A stretch of 39,561 bases of DNA. Source: an uncultured Collinsella sp. GTDB taxonomy: Bacteria > Actinomycetota > Coriobacteriia > Coriobacteriales > Coriobacteriaceae. Shown here in pieces: positions 18,659-26,036 of this stretch. The notes below the pieces were generated by a model, which did no database searches, had not been told where the DNA came from, and saw nothing but the letters and a program-made list of their open reading frames with translations. The stretch spans positions 1 through 39,561 of the forward strand of contig UREZ01000004.1 of NCBI GenBank assembly GCA_900547025.1. The letters are read 5' to 3'. A program made the translations under genes and the position numbers. How positions within the stretch are numbered: position 1 is the stretch's first letter; each line of letters begins with the position of its first letter.

Positions 18659-18919
18659 ATGACTGATTCGCGTAACTCGCGTAAGGTCCGTACGGGTGTC
18701 GTTACCTCCGTCTCCGGTGCCAAGACCATTGTTGTCACCATCACCGAGCGCAAGCGTCACCCCAAGTACGGCAAGATGATGACCAGCTCCAAGAAGCTGC
18801 ACGCTCACGACGAGGAGTGCACGGCTGGCGTGGGCGATACCGTCCGCGTTATGGAGACCCGTCCTATGTCCAAGATGAAGCGTTGGCGCCTCATCGAGGT
18901 CGTCGAGCGCGCTAAATAA
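18659..18919 (+). CDS. rpsQ: 30S ribosomal protein S17
   Basis: S17 is a primary 16S rRNA-binding OB-fold protein. The 86-residue sequence contains RKVRTGVVTSVSGAKTIVV, RHPKYGKMMTSSKKLHAHDE and GDTVRVMETRPMSKMKRWRL. AAGGAGAG lies 7 bp upstream of the ATG. It is followed by an unusually long 118-bp gap before rplN. Confidence 0.96.
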   Translation: MTDSRNSRKVRTGVVTSVSGAKTIVVTITERKRHPKYGKMMTSSKKLHAHDEECTAGVGDTVRVMETRPMSKMKRWRLIEVVERAK

Positions 18920-18946
18920 GCAGTCGCTCTTACGACTTGTACGTTT

Positions 18947-19012
18947 CCGAAGATGTGCGTATGCCTGGCTTGCATACCACGGGCCGTATAAAGGCTGCGC
19001 ACCTCTCTTCGG
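18947..19012 (+). promoter_or_regulatory. Structured rplN leader
   Basis: CCGAAGA (18947-18953) pairs with TCTTCGG (19006-19012), and GTGCG (18955-18959) pairs with CGCAC (18998-19002). They enclose the stem GTATGC (18959-18964) / GCATAC (18972-18977); one G is shared by two stems. TATAAA at 18987-18992 could be a -10 element, but no good -35 is seen. The structure sits directly before the rplN Shine-Dalgarno. A regulatory leader or an internal promoter is inferred. Confidence 0.4.
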
Positions 19013-19037
19013 TTCTTAGTTCGGAGGAACATCTACC

Positions 19038-19406
19038 ATGATTCAGATGCAAACCATGCTGAACGTCGCCGACAACTCCGGCGCTCGCAAGATTCGCTGC
19101 ATCAAGGTGCTTGGCGGTTCCAAGCGTCGTTATGCAGGCATCGGCGATGTGTTCATCGGTGCTGTCCAGGAGGCTACCCCTGGCGCCAACGTCAAGAAGA
19201 AGGACGTTGTCCGTTGCGTCGTCGTTCGCACCGTTAAGGAGATCCGCCGCAAGGATGGCTCCTACATTCGCTTTGATGAGAACGCCTGCGTTGTCATCAA
19301 CAACGATGGTTCGCCGGTCGGCACCCGTATCTTCGGGCCTGTCGCTCGCGAGCTTCGTGACAAGAAGTACATGAAGATCGTCTCGCTCGCTCCCGAGACC
19401 CTGTAG
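19038..19406 (+). CDS. rplN: 50S ribosomal protein L14
   Basis: L14 forms an intersubunit bridge and contacts L19. The 122-residue protein shows [27 protein letters not shown], the [27 protein letters not shown] segment and the C-terminal [27 protein letters not shown] precedes the ATG. Confidence 0.97.
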   Translation: MIQMQTMLNVADNSGARKIRCIKVLGGSKRRYAGIGDVFIGAVQEATPGANVKKKDVVRCVVVRTVKEIRRKDGSYIRFDENACVVINNDGSPVGTRIFGPVARELRDKKYMKIVSLAPETL

Positions 19407-19419
19407 TTAGGGGAGATAT

Positions 19420-19725
19420 ATGTATATCAAGAAGGGCGATAAGGTCCAGGTTCTCTCTGGTAAGGATCGCGGCAAGCAGGGCGTTGTCCTGCGTGCTCTC
19501 CCCGCCGAGAACAAGGTCGTTGTCGAGGGCGTTTCGGTCGTCAAGAAGGCCGTCAAGCCCAACGCTGCCAACCAGCAGGGCGGCATTGTTTCGCAGGAGG
19601 CTCCCATCGACGCCTCCAACGTCAATCTCGTCTGCCCCGAGTGCGGTAAGGTTACCCGCGTCGGTCACGAGAAGGACGGCAAGAACAAGCTGCGCGTCTG
19701 CAAGAAGTGCGGCCACAAGTTCTAA
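19420..19725 (+). CDS. rplX: 50S ribosomal protein L24
   Basis: L24 is an assembly initiator binding the 5' region of 23S rRNA. The 101-residue protein has the KOW motif [20 protein letters not shown] and a C-terminal zinc-ribbon-like CPEC...CKKC, common in this family. It is the last gene of the cluster: a terminator follows within 30 bp, where most bacteria continue with rplE. Confidence 0.96.
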   Translation: MYIKKGDKVQVLSGKDRGKQGVVLRALPAENKVVVEGVSVVKKAVKPNAANQQGGIVSQEAPIDASNVNLVCPECGKVTRVGHEKDGKNKLRVCKKCGHKF

Positions 19726-19751
19726 GCTGCCCGCAACATCAAGTTGCTAGC

Positions 19752-19785
19752 AAAGGCCCGGATGCCACGGCACCCGGGCCTTTTT
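19752..19785 (+). terminator. Rho-independent terminator ending the ribosomal protein cluster
   Basis: AGGCCCGG-A-TGCC pairs with GGCA-C-CCGGGCCT and is followed by TTTTT. It is the strongest terminator in the window and marks the end of transcription after rplX. Confidence 0.92.
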
Positions 19786-19869
19786 CTATCCCCACTCATT
19801 GGGGACAGACTTAAATGAGTGGCCGTTGAGGACGTTCTTAAACGGCTAGTCATTTGGGACAGCCTTGTG

Positions 19870-19942
19870 CTAAGTTGCGGTGAAATAGGGACTGATGAGG
19901 GGCTCTAGAGGGCCAAACAATCCCTATTTCACCGCAACTTAG
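19870..19942. repeat. Palindrome with 22-bp perfect arms
   Basis: Bases 19870-19891 (beginning CTAAGTTGCGGTG) and 19921-19942 (ending CACCGCAACTTAG) are exact inverted copies around a 29-bp centre. There is no T tract. It lies in the 556-bp gap between rplX and the oxidoreductase gene, next to a second palindrome of unrelated sequence. The words GGGGACAG or GGGACAG occur three times nearby (about 19802, 19857 and 20042). Confidence 0.85.
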
Positions 19943-19979
19943 GTGAGGTCTGTGGTAATGCGTGGCAATCGGATGAATG

Positions 19980-20035
19980 CGGCAGGAAAGGAACGTCCCC
20001 ATGTGCCGGCATCCTGGGACGTTCCTTTCCTGCCG
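19980..20035. repeat. Palindrome with 20-bp perfect arms
   Basis: Bases 19980-19999 (CGGCAGGAAAGGAACGTCCC) and 20016-20035 are exact inverted copies around a 16-bp centre that itself contains GCCGGC. The sequence is unrelated to the neighbouring palindrome but the design is the same. Confidence 0.85.
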
Positions 20036-20104
20036 GCAGTTTGGGACAGTCCTTTGTGGTCAGATGATTCGTTACGTTCGTTTTCTTCTGGGGATCACTT
20101 GGTG

Positions 20105-20229
20105 CGCAATTCTGCGTACTTGACTGCGCAGGATTGCGTGAACGTGCGCAGAAATGCGCCGTTTACGGTTGAATAATGACCGTTTGGCGGTAATACGCGC
20201 AGAAGTACGCACATACACGCGTATTTGTG
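20105..20229. promoter_or_regulatory. Phased operator array CGCA-N4-TGCG
   Basis: Three perfect CGCA-N4-TGCG palindromes start at 20105, 20127 and 20147. Two degenerate copies start at 20198 (CGCAGAAGTACG) and 20218 (CGCGTATTTGTG). Spacings of 22, 20, 51 and 20 bp place them close to the same DNA face. They bracket a candidate promoter and lie upstream of the oxidoreductase-DeoR operon. They are probably operators for the DeoR-family regulator encoded downstream; the regulator assignment is inference. Confidence 0.65.
20169..20196 (+). promoter_or_regulatory. Candidate promoter of the oxidoreductase-deoR operon
   Basis: TTGAAT (20169-20174) and TAATAC (20191-20196) are separated by 16 bp. 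The fourth operator-like site begins two bases after the -10, which fits repression of initiation. Confidence 0.45.
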
Positions 20230-20281
20230 CGAATATAGAGCCGTCAGAAATGAAAGACGTTCCATGACACAGGAGGCACTC

Positions 20282-21361
20282 ATGGCAGATTCCAAACAGG
20301 CTCCGCTCGATGCTGCGGCGGCCGCAAAGGCTGCGTTCACTTCGGTTCAGGACAAGCCGTTCTCTAACGACATCTTTACGGCTCCCGAGCTCCGTTGGGC
20401 CGTGATCGGTTGCGGCGTTATCGCCAACCAGATGGCTCAGTCCCTCGCCCTTGCCGGCCGCAAGCTCGCGGGCGTTGCCAACCGCACGGTGTCCAAAGCT
20501 CAGGCTTTTGCGGAGCAGTATGGTGTCGAGAAGGTTTACGACACCGTCGACGATCTCTACGCCGACCCGGACATTGATGCCGTTTACATCACCACGCCGC
20601 ACAACACGCACATCACTTATCTGCGCGCCGCGCTGGCCGCTGGTAAGCACGTGCTCTGCGAGAAGGCCATTACGCTCAACTCCGCCGAGCTCGACGAGGC
20701 CCGCGCTATCGCCGACGAGCACAACGTGGTCCTTATGGACGCCACCACGGTGCTCCACATGCCCCTGTATCAGGAGCTGCGTCGCCGCATGGATGCGGGC
20801 GACTTTGGCCGCATGAACCTTGCCCAGCTCAACTTTGGCAGCTTCAAAGAGTACGGCGACCTGACCAACCGCTTCTACAACCGTAATCTTGCCGGCGGTG
20901 CCATGCTCGACATTGGCGTGTATGCGCTTTCCGTCATGCGCCTGTTTATGGCCAGCCAGCCCACCGAGGTCGTGTCTCTGGGCAACACCTGCGAGACCGG
21001 TGTCGACGTCGCGGGCGGCATCGTCTGCCGTAACGCCGAGCAGCAGCTGGGCGTTGTGAGCCTTACGCTCCACTCCAAGCAGCCCAAGCGTTCGGTCATC
21101 AGCTTCGATAAGTGCTATATCGAGGTCAACGAGTATCCGCGCGCCGATCACGCGACCATCGTGTGGACTGCAGACGGTCACCGCGAGGAAGTCCACGCTG
21201 GTATCGAGGCCTATGCCCTGTGCTATGAGATGGCCGATCTGGAGAAGGCCGTTGTCGGTGACGATTCGAAGCACGAGCTTCTGGGCTATGCTTCTGATGT
21301 TATGGAGCTCATGACCAAGCTCCGCGCTGATTGGGGAGTTGTGTACCCCGAGGAGGAGTAA
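20282..21361 (+). CDS. Gfo/Idh/MocA family NAD(P)-dependent oxidoreductase
   Basis: The 359-residue protein has an N-terminal Rossmann fold with VIGCGVIANQMAQSLA (about residues 40-55) and the family's EKP-like motif as CEKAITLN (about residue 128). A C-terminal alpha/beta domain follows. The closest general resemblance is to the trans-dihydrodiol dehydrogenase/sugar oxidoreductase branch, which oxidises sugars or polyols. AGGAGG lies 5 bp before the ATG at 20282; an ATG at 20264 is less well supported. It sits 3 bp before a DeoR-type regulator, a class that usually controls sugar metabolism. The substrate is unknown. Confidence 0.88.
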   Translation: MADSKQAPLDAAAAAKAAFTSVQDKPFSNDIFTAPELRWAVIGCGVIANQMAQSLALAGRKLAGVANRTVSKAQAFAEQYGVEKVYDTVDDLYADPDIDAVYITTPHNTHITYLRAALAAGKHVLCEKAITLNSAELDEARAIADEHNVVLMDATTVLHMPLYQELRRRMDAGDFGRMNLAQLNFGSFKEYGDLTNRFYNRNLAGGAMLDIGVYALSVMRLFMASQPTEVVSLGNTCETGVDVAGGIVCRNAEQQLGVVSLTLHSKQPKRSVISFDKCYIEVNEYPRADHATIVWTADGHREEVHAGIEAYALCYEMADLEKAVVGDDSKHELLGYASDVMELMTKLRADWGVVYPEEE

Positions 21362-21364
21362 GAG

Positions 21365-22111
21365 ATGCTTGCGGAAGATAGGCTCAACGCAATCGTTTCG
21401 ATGGTACAGCAGGCTGGCTCGGTTACCGTGCCGGAGCTTGCCGAGGCCCTGGGCGTGACGCCGTCTACCATTCGACGTGACTTGCAGACGCTTGATCGCG
21501 CGCACCGCATTGCCAAAGTGCATGGAGGCGCCACGAGCCTTGAGCGCGCGCACGTAACGCGCGACCTGACGATCAGCGAGCGCAGCGACCTCCACAACGA
21601 CGACAAGGAGCGCATCTGCGCCCGTGCCGCGGCTCTCGTGGAGCCCGATAGCTTCGTGTATATCGATTCGGGCTCGACGACGCTCAGGCTCATCGAGCAT
21701 CTTCCGCATCTCGAGGGCGTCACCTATGTGACCGATTCTGTGCTCCATGCTCAGCATCTTGCCCTGCGCGGCATGCGCACCGTGGTGCTGGGCGGCGAGC
21801 TCAAGCCCGAGACTGAGGCGCTCGTTGGTCCCGATGCCCTGGCAACCCTGGACCGCTACAACTTTAACTGCGGTTTTTGGGGTTCCAACGGCATTGCCGC
21901 CGAGCAAGGCTTTACGACGCCCGATATCGAGGAGGCGCAGGTCAAGCGTATCTCGATGCGTCATACCGCTAAACGCTTCGTAATCTCGGACGCCAGTAAA
22001 TTTGGTATGGTGGCGCCCGTCAAGTTCGCGGACTTCCGCGACGCAACGATTATTACCGCGGGTGAGGTGCCAGCCAAGTACCAGTCGATGGACAACGTCA
22101 TCACGGTCTAG
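21365..22111 (+). CDS. DeoR/GlpR-family transcriptional regulator
   Basis: The 248-residue protein has an N-terminal winged helix-turn-helix (VTVPELAEALGVTPSTIRRDLQTLD, about residues 18-42) followed by the family's KVHGGA junction. The C-terminal phosphosugar sensor domain carries IDSGSTTLRLIEHL and the EAQVKRISMRHTAKRFVISDASKFG segment. Such proteins normally repress an adjacent sugar operon and are released by a sugar phosphate. It is coupled to the oxidoreductase gene and is the best candidate to bind the CGCA-N4-TGCG array. Confidence 0.93.
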   Translation: MLAEDRLNAIVSMVQQAGSVTVPELAEALGVTPSTIRRDLQTLDRAHRIAKVHGGATSLERAHVTRDLTISERSDLHNDDKERICARAAALVEPDSFVYIDSGSTTLRLIEHLPHLEGVTYVTDSVLHAQHLALRGMRTVVLGGELKPETEALVGPDALATLDRYNFNCGFWGSNGIAAEQGFTTPDIEEAQVKRISMRHTAKRFVISDASKFGMVAPVKFADFRDATIITAGEVPAKYQSMDNVITV

Positions 22112-22150
22112 CGACAGGGCAAGGTCAAAACCATTTAGGTTCCTCAATAG

Positions 22151-22190
22151 AAAAGCGGCAACACCCTCGATGGGCGATGCCGCTTTTGTT
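22151..22190 (+). terminator. Rho-independent terminator after the deoR-type gene
   Basis: AAAAGCGGCA (22151-22160) pairs with TGCCGCTTTT (22178-22187), with an inner CCC/GGG stem. The T-rich end fits plus-strand termination, and the A-rich start makes it potentially bidirectional. Confidence 0.85.
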
Positions 22191-22202
22191 GTCTGCCGTT
22201 TT

Positions 22203-22420
22203 GTCTAAATCTGTAACAACTAGACCGTTAAAAGTGGGCTAGGTGTTACAGATTGAGATACTTCCGAACCTTGCCGTCCCTTTGTCTCGATCTGTAACAT
22301 CTGGGACCGATTTTGACGAGTTATTGTTACAGATTGAGATTTTCCCTTGAGGGGGATTCGAATGTCTCGATCTGTAACGGATAGACCGGAAAATGGGTTC
22401 TAACTGTTACAGATCGAGAC
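22203..22420. repeat. Array of three palindromes with arms GTCTCGATCTGTAAC
   Basis: Three units each have a left arm close to GTCTCGATCTGTAAC (22203, 22284, 22364) and a right arm GTTACAGATYGAGAY (22245, 22326, 22406). The period is 80-81 bp. The centres are diverged but share GACCG and an A-rich stretch. Units are about 57 bp and are separated by 24 bp. They fill most of the 378-bp convergent gap between the deoR-type gene and the pseudouridine synthase gene. Function unknown. Confidence 0.88.
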
Positions 22421-22468
22421 GTTTTGGGACCGCGGCTGAGCCATTGCGGCAAAGCCACCACAAAGGTG

Positions 22469-22491
22469 CCTGCCTTTTTTTGGCAGGTTTT
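22469..22491 (+). terminator. Probable terminator in the convergent gap
   Basis: CCTGCC pairs with GGCAGG around a seven-T loop and is followed by TTTT. Orientation favours plus-strand transcripts reading through the repeat array. It overlaps the end of the pseudouridine synthase gene by two bases. Confidence 0.45.
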
Positions 22492-23149
22492 AGGGCTCCC
22501 AGGGGCAGGGGGCTTCGATGTGGATGTGCTCACCGGTTACGGGATGCGTGAAGGACACGCTGTGGGCGTGGAGCATCAGGCCGCAAGGACGCGGCGTGCC
22601 GTACAGGTCGTCGCCAACCAGGGGATGACGCTCGCTCGCCAGATGCACGCGGATTTGGTGCTTGCGGCCGGTAAGCAGCTCGACATCGATATACGAGCGC
22701 GTGGGCAGGCCACGACGGCTCTTAAGGCGCTTGAGTACCTTCACGCGCGTTTGAGACGGCTTGCCGCTAGCACCGACGCGCATCTTGCGACTGTCGTGAC
22801 GGTCGCGGGCGATGGGCTTGTCGATGAGCTTTTCGTTCCAGTCGATTTTGCCCTCGGCGAGCGCCAGGTAGTGCTTTTCGAAAGCGTGGTCGATCACCAT
22901 CTGGTCAAAGGCGGGCTGCGTCTGCTTGTCGAGCGAGAACAGCACCACGCCGGTGGTGTCGCGGTCTAGGCGGTTGAGCGGCTGCATGTCGGTCGCGGCA
23001 AAGCCGTCGCCCATCGCCAGCAGCAGGTCGCTGGCGTAGTCGGTGAGCGTGCGCTCGCCGGTGCCGTCGCCGTGGACGATCATGCCAGCGGGCTTGTCGA
23101 TGGCCATGAGCCAGGCGTCGCAGTAGAGGACTTGAGGTTCTTCGTTCAC
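22490..23149 (-). CDS. RluA-family pseudouridine synthase
   Basis: The enzyme isomerises uridine to pseudouridine in rRNA or tRNA. The 219-residue protein has LNRLDRDTTGVVLF with the catalytic Asp at about residue 62 (HRLD in most members, NRLD here). It also has the C-terminal GRKHQIRVHLA motif. It lacks the S4 RNA-binding domain found in RluC/RluD, so it resembles the short RluA/TruC-like forms. It lies 15 bp downstream of the U32 protein gene on the same strand. The target nucleotide cannot be told from sequence. Confidence 0.9.
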   Translation of the reverse strand: MNEEPQVLYCDAWLMAIDKPAGMIVHGDGTGERTLTDYASDLLLAMGDGFAATDMQPLNRLDRDTTGVVLFSLDKQTQPAFDQMVIDHAFEKHYLALAEGKIDWNEKLIDKPIARDRHDSRKMRVGASGKPSQTRVKVLKRLKSRRGLPTRSYIDVELLTGRKHQIRVHLASERHPLVGDDLYGTPRPCGLMLHAHSVSFTHPVTGEHIHIEAPCPWEP

Positions 23150-23164
23150 GTGTAAGCCTTTCGG

Positions 23165-25657
23165 TTAGCTGATTCCCACAAACATGCAGCCCGAGGTCGC
23201 CCCGCGTAGACGGGCGGCGGGCTTGCGGCCGGCCCGCGCTGCTTCGACGGCACGACGGACACGGGCGACGGCACGGCCCACCTCATCCGTCTCGAGCAGC
23301 GTTCCGTCCACCATGAGGCGACGCACGCCGGCATCGAGCAGCTGAGGAACCTGCGGCGTGAGGTCGATGGGGTAGGCGTCGTACAGGCGAGAGCGACCGT
23401 GGATGTCGGTGCGGACGGGCATGACCTTTCCGTCGATATTCTTGAGCGAGAGCTTGCGGGCACGCAGGCGGCAGTTGGCACAATCGTGGATGCAGCCGTT
23501 GGCAACCTGCAGAATGCAATGCTCGCTTGTCATAACGCGCGGGCGGCCGAAAACGGTGATGCCCAGGGCTGCGGGCGCGGAGGTGCCAAGCGAGACAATC
23601 TCGTCGAGCGTGATTTCGGGCGAGAGCCAAAACGCACCGGCTCCGCGCTCGGCAAGTGCCTCCATGCAGGGCGTGTTGTGCACCGGCAGGCAAGAGCGAA
23701 TCTCGGCCGTGGCGCCGGCCTGCGCGGCCAGGGCAAGCTCGGAGATGTTGCCAATGGCGACCGTGGCACCGGCAACAACCCACGGGTCAACGCGCTCGTG
23801 GTCGACGGCGCGGCAGACCTCGTCGAGTATGGGCACGATGCCCTGCTCAAACGCATCGGCGGGGGAGAGCTCGGCCGCATCGAGCACATCGGTGGTCATG
23901 TAGATGCGCGTGGCGCCCTCGGCGCGAGCTGCCTCGGCGGCTTCGAGCGTGGTGACGGCGGCGCAGATCTGCGGCTCATCGCGGTAATGCTCGGGCATAG
24001 CGCGCGTACATTTGTCGAGCACCGGAATCTCGAGCGTTTTCGCGCGCTCCTCGTACGGCGCCAGAATGGCCTCTTCCAGCGCCTTGCAAGCGGCGGCGCG
24101 CACCTTGTGAACGGCGGAGAAGCCCATGCCGCAGCCGGCGTCGAGCGAAACGTCAAAGCTCGCTGCCTCAAAGGGCGAGGAACCCATGCGGCCCACATGC
24201 TCAACCAGGTCTGCCGCCTCGACGGCGCGGGTCTTGGCAGCCTCGACGGTAAAGCCGGTGGCGGTGGCAGTGAGCGCGGGGTCGTCGCAGCAGGTGAGCG
24301 TAACGGTAAACGGCTTGCCCAGACGCGCCACGACGGACACATCTACGGCGCGGCGGCGCAGCACATCGCGCTTGAGCGCGGCGCCGGCGGCGTCGATGGC
24401 ACGCTGACTGCGAATCACGCGGACGCGGCAGCCCTCGGGCATGCTGCGGGGCACGCGGCACTCGATAACATTACCGGCGGCGGCATCATCGGCGGCAATG
24501 GTGGTCAGGAACTGGTCAAACTCGTTATCGTGGCGAAGCTCCAGGAGGTCGCCCTTGCCCACGGGCTCAAACAGCTCAATGCGGGCGATGGCGGCGCGGC
24601 GACGGCGGTCGTCGGGCTTGAGGCCGCGCACATCGCGGTTGGCCGGGCGGCTGCCCAGCACCGTGCCCACGATCTGGCCGCGGTTGTTGGAACGCTCGTA
24701 ACTCATCATTTCGTCGCCCGAGGTGCCGTCCTGATAGGCGTGCGTAAAGTCGCGGTTGAAGCAGCGCTTGAGCTGGCGCTGGCGGGCGGCTTCCTCGTCC
24801 TTGGCAACGGTGGTTCCGGATAGCATGTCGTCAATTTCGTGACGATACACATCAACGATGGAGTACACGTAATCGGGCGCCTTCATGCGGCCCTCGAGCT
24901 TGAGTGACGCGGCACCGGCGTCATACAGACGGCGAACAAGCTGTGAGGTGTTGGTGTCACGCGGGCATAGCGCACGCTCGCGGCCGGCGGGGGAGAGCGC
25001 GCGACCGTTCTCGTCGATCAGCTCGTAGGGCAGGCGGCAGGGCTGGGCGCACATGCCACGGTTGGCCGAGCGGCCTGCCATGGCAAAGCTCGAAAGCAGG
25101 CACAGGCCCGAGTAGCAAAAGCAGATGGCGCCATGGCTAAAGACCTCAAGGTCCACATCGGGCGCGGCATCGTGAATGGCGGCAATCTCGTCGATGGATA
25201 GCTCGCGCGAGAGAGTCACGCGGTCGGCGCCCTGCTCGCGGCACCAAAGGGTTCCGCGGTCGTCATGGATGTTCGCCTGGGTCGAGATATGCGTCTCGAT
25301 GCCGGGCATGGTGCGCTTGACCTCAAAGAACAGGCCCCAGTCCTGGATGATGAAGGCATCGGCGCCCAGCGTGGAGCAGCGATGGATGAGCTGCAGCGCA
25401 TCGCCCATCTCGGACTGCTTGATGACGATGTTGACCGTGACGTAGACGCGCGACCCGGCCAGGTGTGCGGCGCGGCAGGCTTGCTCAAAGGCCTCGTCGG
25501 TAAAGTTGGTGGCCTTGCGGCGGGCGTTGAAGCTGCCCATGCCGCAGTAGATGGCGTCTGCCCCGGCGGCTAGTGCGGCGGCAAAGGGTTCGGGCCCTCC
25601 GGCGGGCGCCAAAAGCTCGGGTCTGCGGTTGGTGGTTCGACTGGCGGTTGCGGTCAT
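23165..25657 (-). CDS. U32 family peptidase, RlhA-like
   Basis: The 830-residue protein begins with the U32 domain (ELLAPAGGPEPFAAALAAGADAIYCG). The family signature is at about residues 170-190 (EVFSHGAICFCYSGLCLLSS), followed by the Cys-containing SANRGMCAQPCRLPY. A middle region of the type that follows the U32 core in RlhA is present. The C-terminal part is long, repeats barrel-like segments, and has CIHDCANCRLR. U32 proteins such as RlhA and TrhP hydroxylate RNA bases (23S C2501 or tRNA U34) using an Fe-S cluster; classical peptidase activity is doubtful. It precedes a pseudouridine synthase gene, which supports an RNA-modification role. The protein is longer than E. coli RlhA (653 residues). 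Confidence 0.85.
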   Translation of the reverse strand: MTATASRTTNRRPELLAPAGGPEPFAAALAAGADAIYCGMGSFNARRKATNFTDEAFEQACRAAHLAGSRVYVTVNIVIKQSEMGDALQLIHRCSTLGADAFIIQDWGLFFEVKRTMPGIETHISTQANIHDDRGTLWCREQGADRVTLSRELSIDEIAAIHDAAPDVDLEVFSHGAICFCYSGLCLLSSFAMAGRSANRGMCAQPCRLPYELIDENGRALSPAGRERALCPRDTNTSQLVRRLYDAGAASLKLEGRMKAPDYVYSIVDVYRHEIDDMLSGTTVAKDEEAARQRQLKRCFNRDFTHAYQDGTSGDEMMSYERSNNRGQIVGTVLGSRPANRDVRGLKPDDRRRRAAIARIELFEPVGKGDLLELRHDNEFDQFLTTIAADDAAAGNVIECRVPRSMPEGCRVRVIRSQRAIDAAGAALKRDVLRRRAVDVSVVARLGKPFTVTLTCCDDPALTATATGFTVEAAKTRAVEAADLVEHVGRMGSSPFEAASFDVSLDAGCGMGFSAVHKVRAAACKALEEAILAPYEERAKTLEIPVLDKCTRAMPEHYRDEPQICAAVTTLEAAEAARAEGATRIYMTTDVLDAAELSPADAFEQGIVPILDEVCRAVDHERVDPWVVAGATVAIGNISELALAAQAGATAEIRSCLPVHNTPCMEALAERGAGAFWLSPEITLDEIVSLGTSAPAALGITVFGRPRVMTSEHCILQVANGCIHDCANCRLRARKLSLKNIDGKVMPVRTDIHGRSRLYDAYPIDLTPQVPQLLDAGVRRLMVDGTLLETDEVGRAVARVRRAVEAARAGRKPAARLRGATSGCMFVGIS

Positions 25658-25763
25658 ATCCTGCCTTTCAAAATGCTCAGATACTCAAAAGTATAGTGGC
25701 GCCGTCGCGATGGGCGATGCCCGCAGCCTAAGCAGGATAAAGTCTTCAGCAGCCCTTGCAGCA

Positions 25764-25835
25764 AAAATGATCCGTTTCCCTCCGTACCCTATGGATTACC
25801 TGATCCGATGGGGACGGAGGGAAACGGATCATTTT
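25764..25835. repeat. Palindrome with 22-bp perfect arms (AAAATGATCCG family)
   Basis: Bases 25764-25785 (beginning AAAATGATCCGTTTCCC) and 25814-25835 are exact inverted copies. The 28-bp centre can extend the stem (CCC/GGG, GGAT/ATCC). It lies in the 379-bp divergent gap between the U32 gene and ridA. A single arm of the same family recurs at 26498-26518. Confidence 0.88.
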
Positions 25836-25955
25836 GAGCTTCACCGTCCGGTCGTGCCGTTCAGCGGCCGACAGGCGCCGTTGGGCGATAAAATATTCTC
25901 GCAACGTGATAATAATCTTGCATCGCGCGGAAACCTTGAGTACTATCCCAAATCA

Positions 25956-26003
25956 AGCGCGGTGTTCAGACCGAACTGTGCCTCCCGGTGTGAACACCGC
26001 GCT
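25956..26003 (+). promoter_or_regulatory. 13-bp perfect stem in the ridA leader
   Basis: AGCGCGGTGTTCA (25956-25968) pairs exactly with TGAACACCGCGCT (25991-26003) around a 22-base loop. It ends about 22 bp before the ridA Shine-Dalgarno and has no T tract. It may be an operator or an mRNA leader structure. No known riboswitch was recognised. Confidence 0.6.
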
Positions 26004-26036
26004 CACGCTCTCTCAATTGATCGTAAGGAGAAAAAC

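Noticed and set aside
20072..22147. Minus-strand open frame of about 690 codons opposite the oxidoreductase and DeoR genes
   Set aside because: It crosses two clear plus-strand genes and their operator region and has no recognisable domain.
22490..23149. Truncated RluC/RluD missing its S4 domain
   Set aside because: Short S4-less forms are a normal branch of the RluA family; start, catalytic motif and C-terminal motif are all present.
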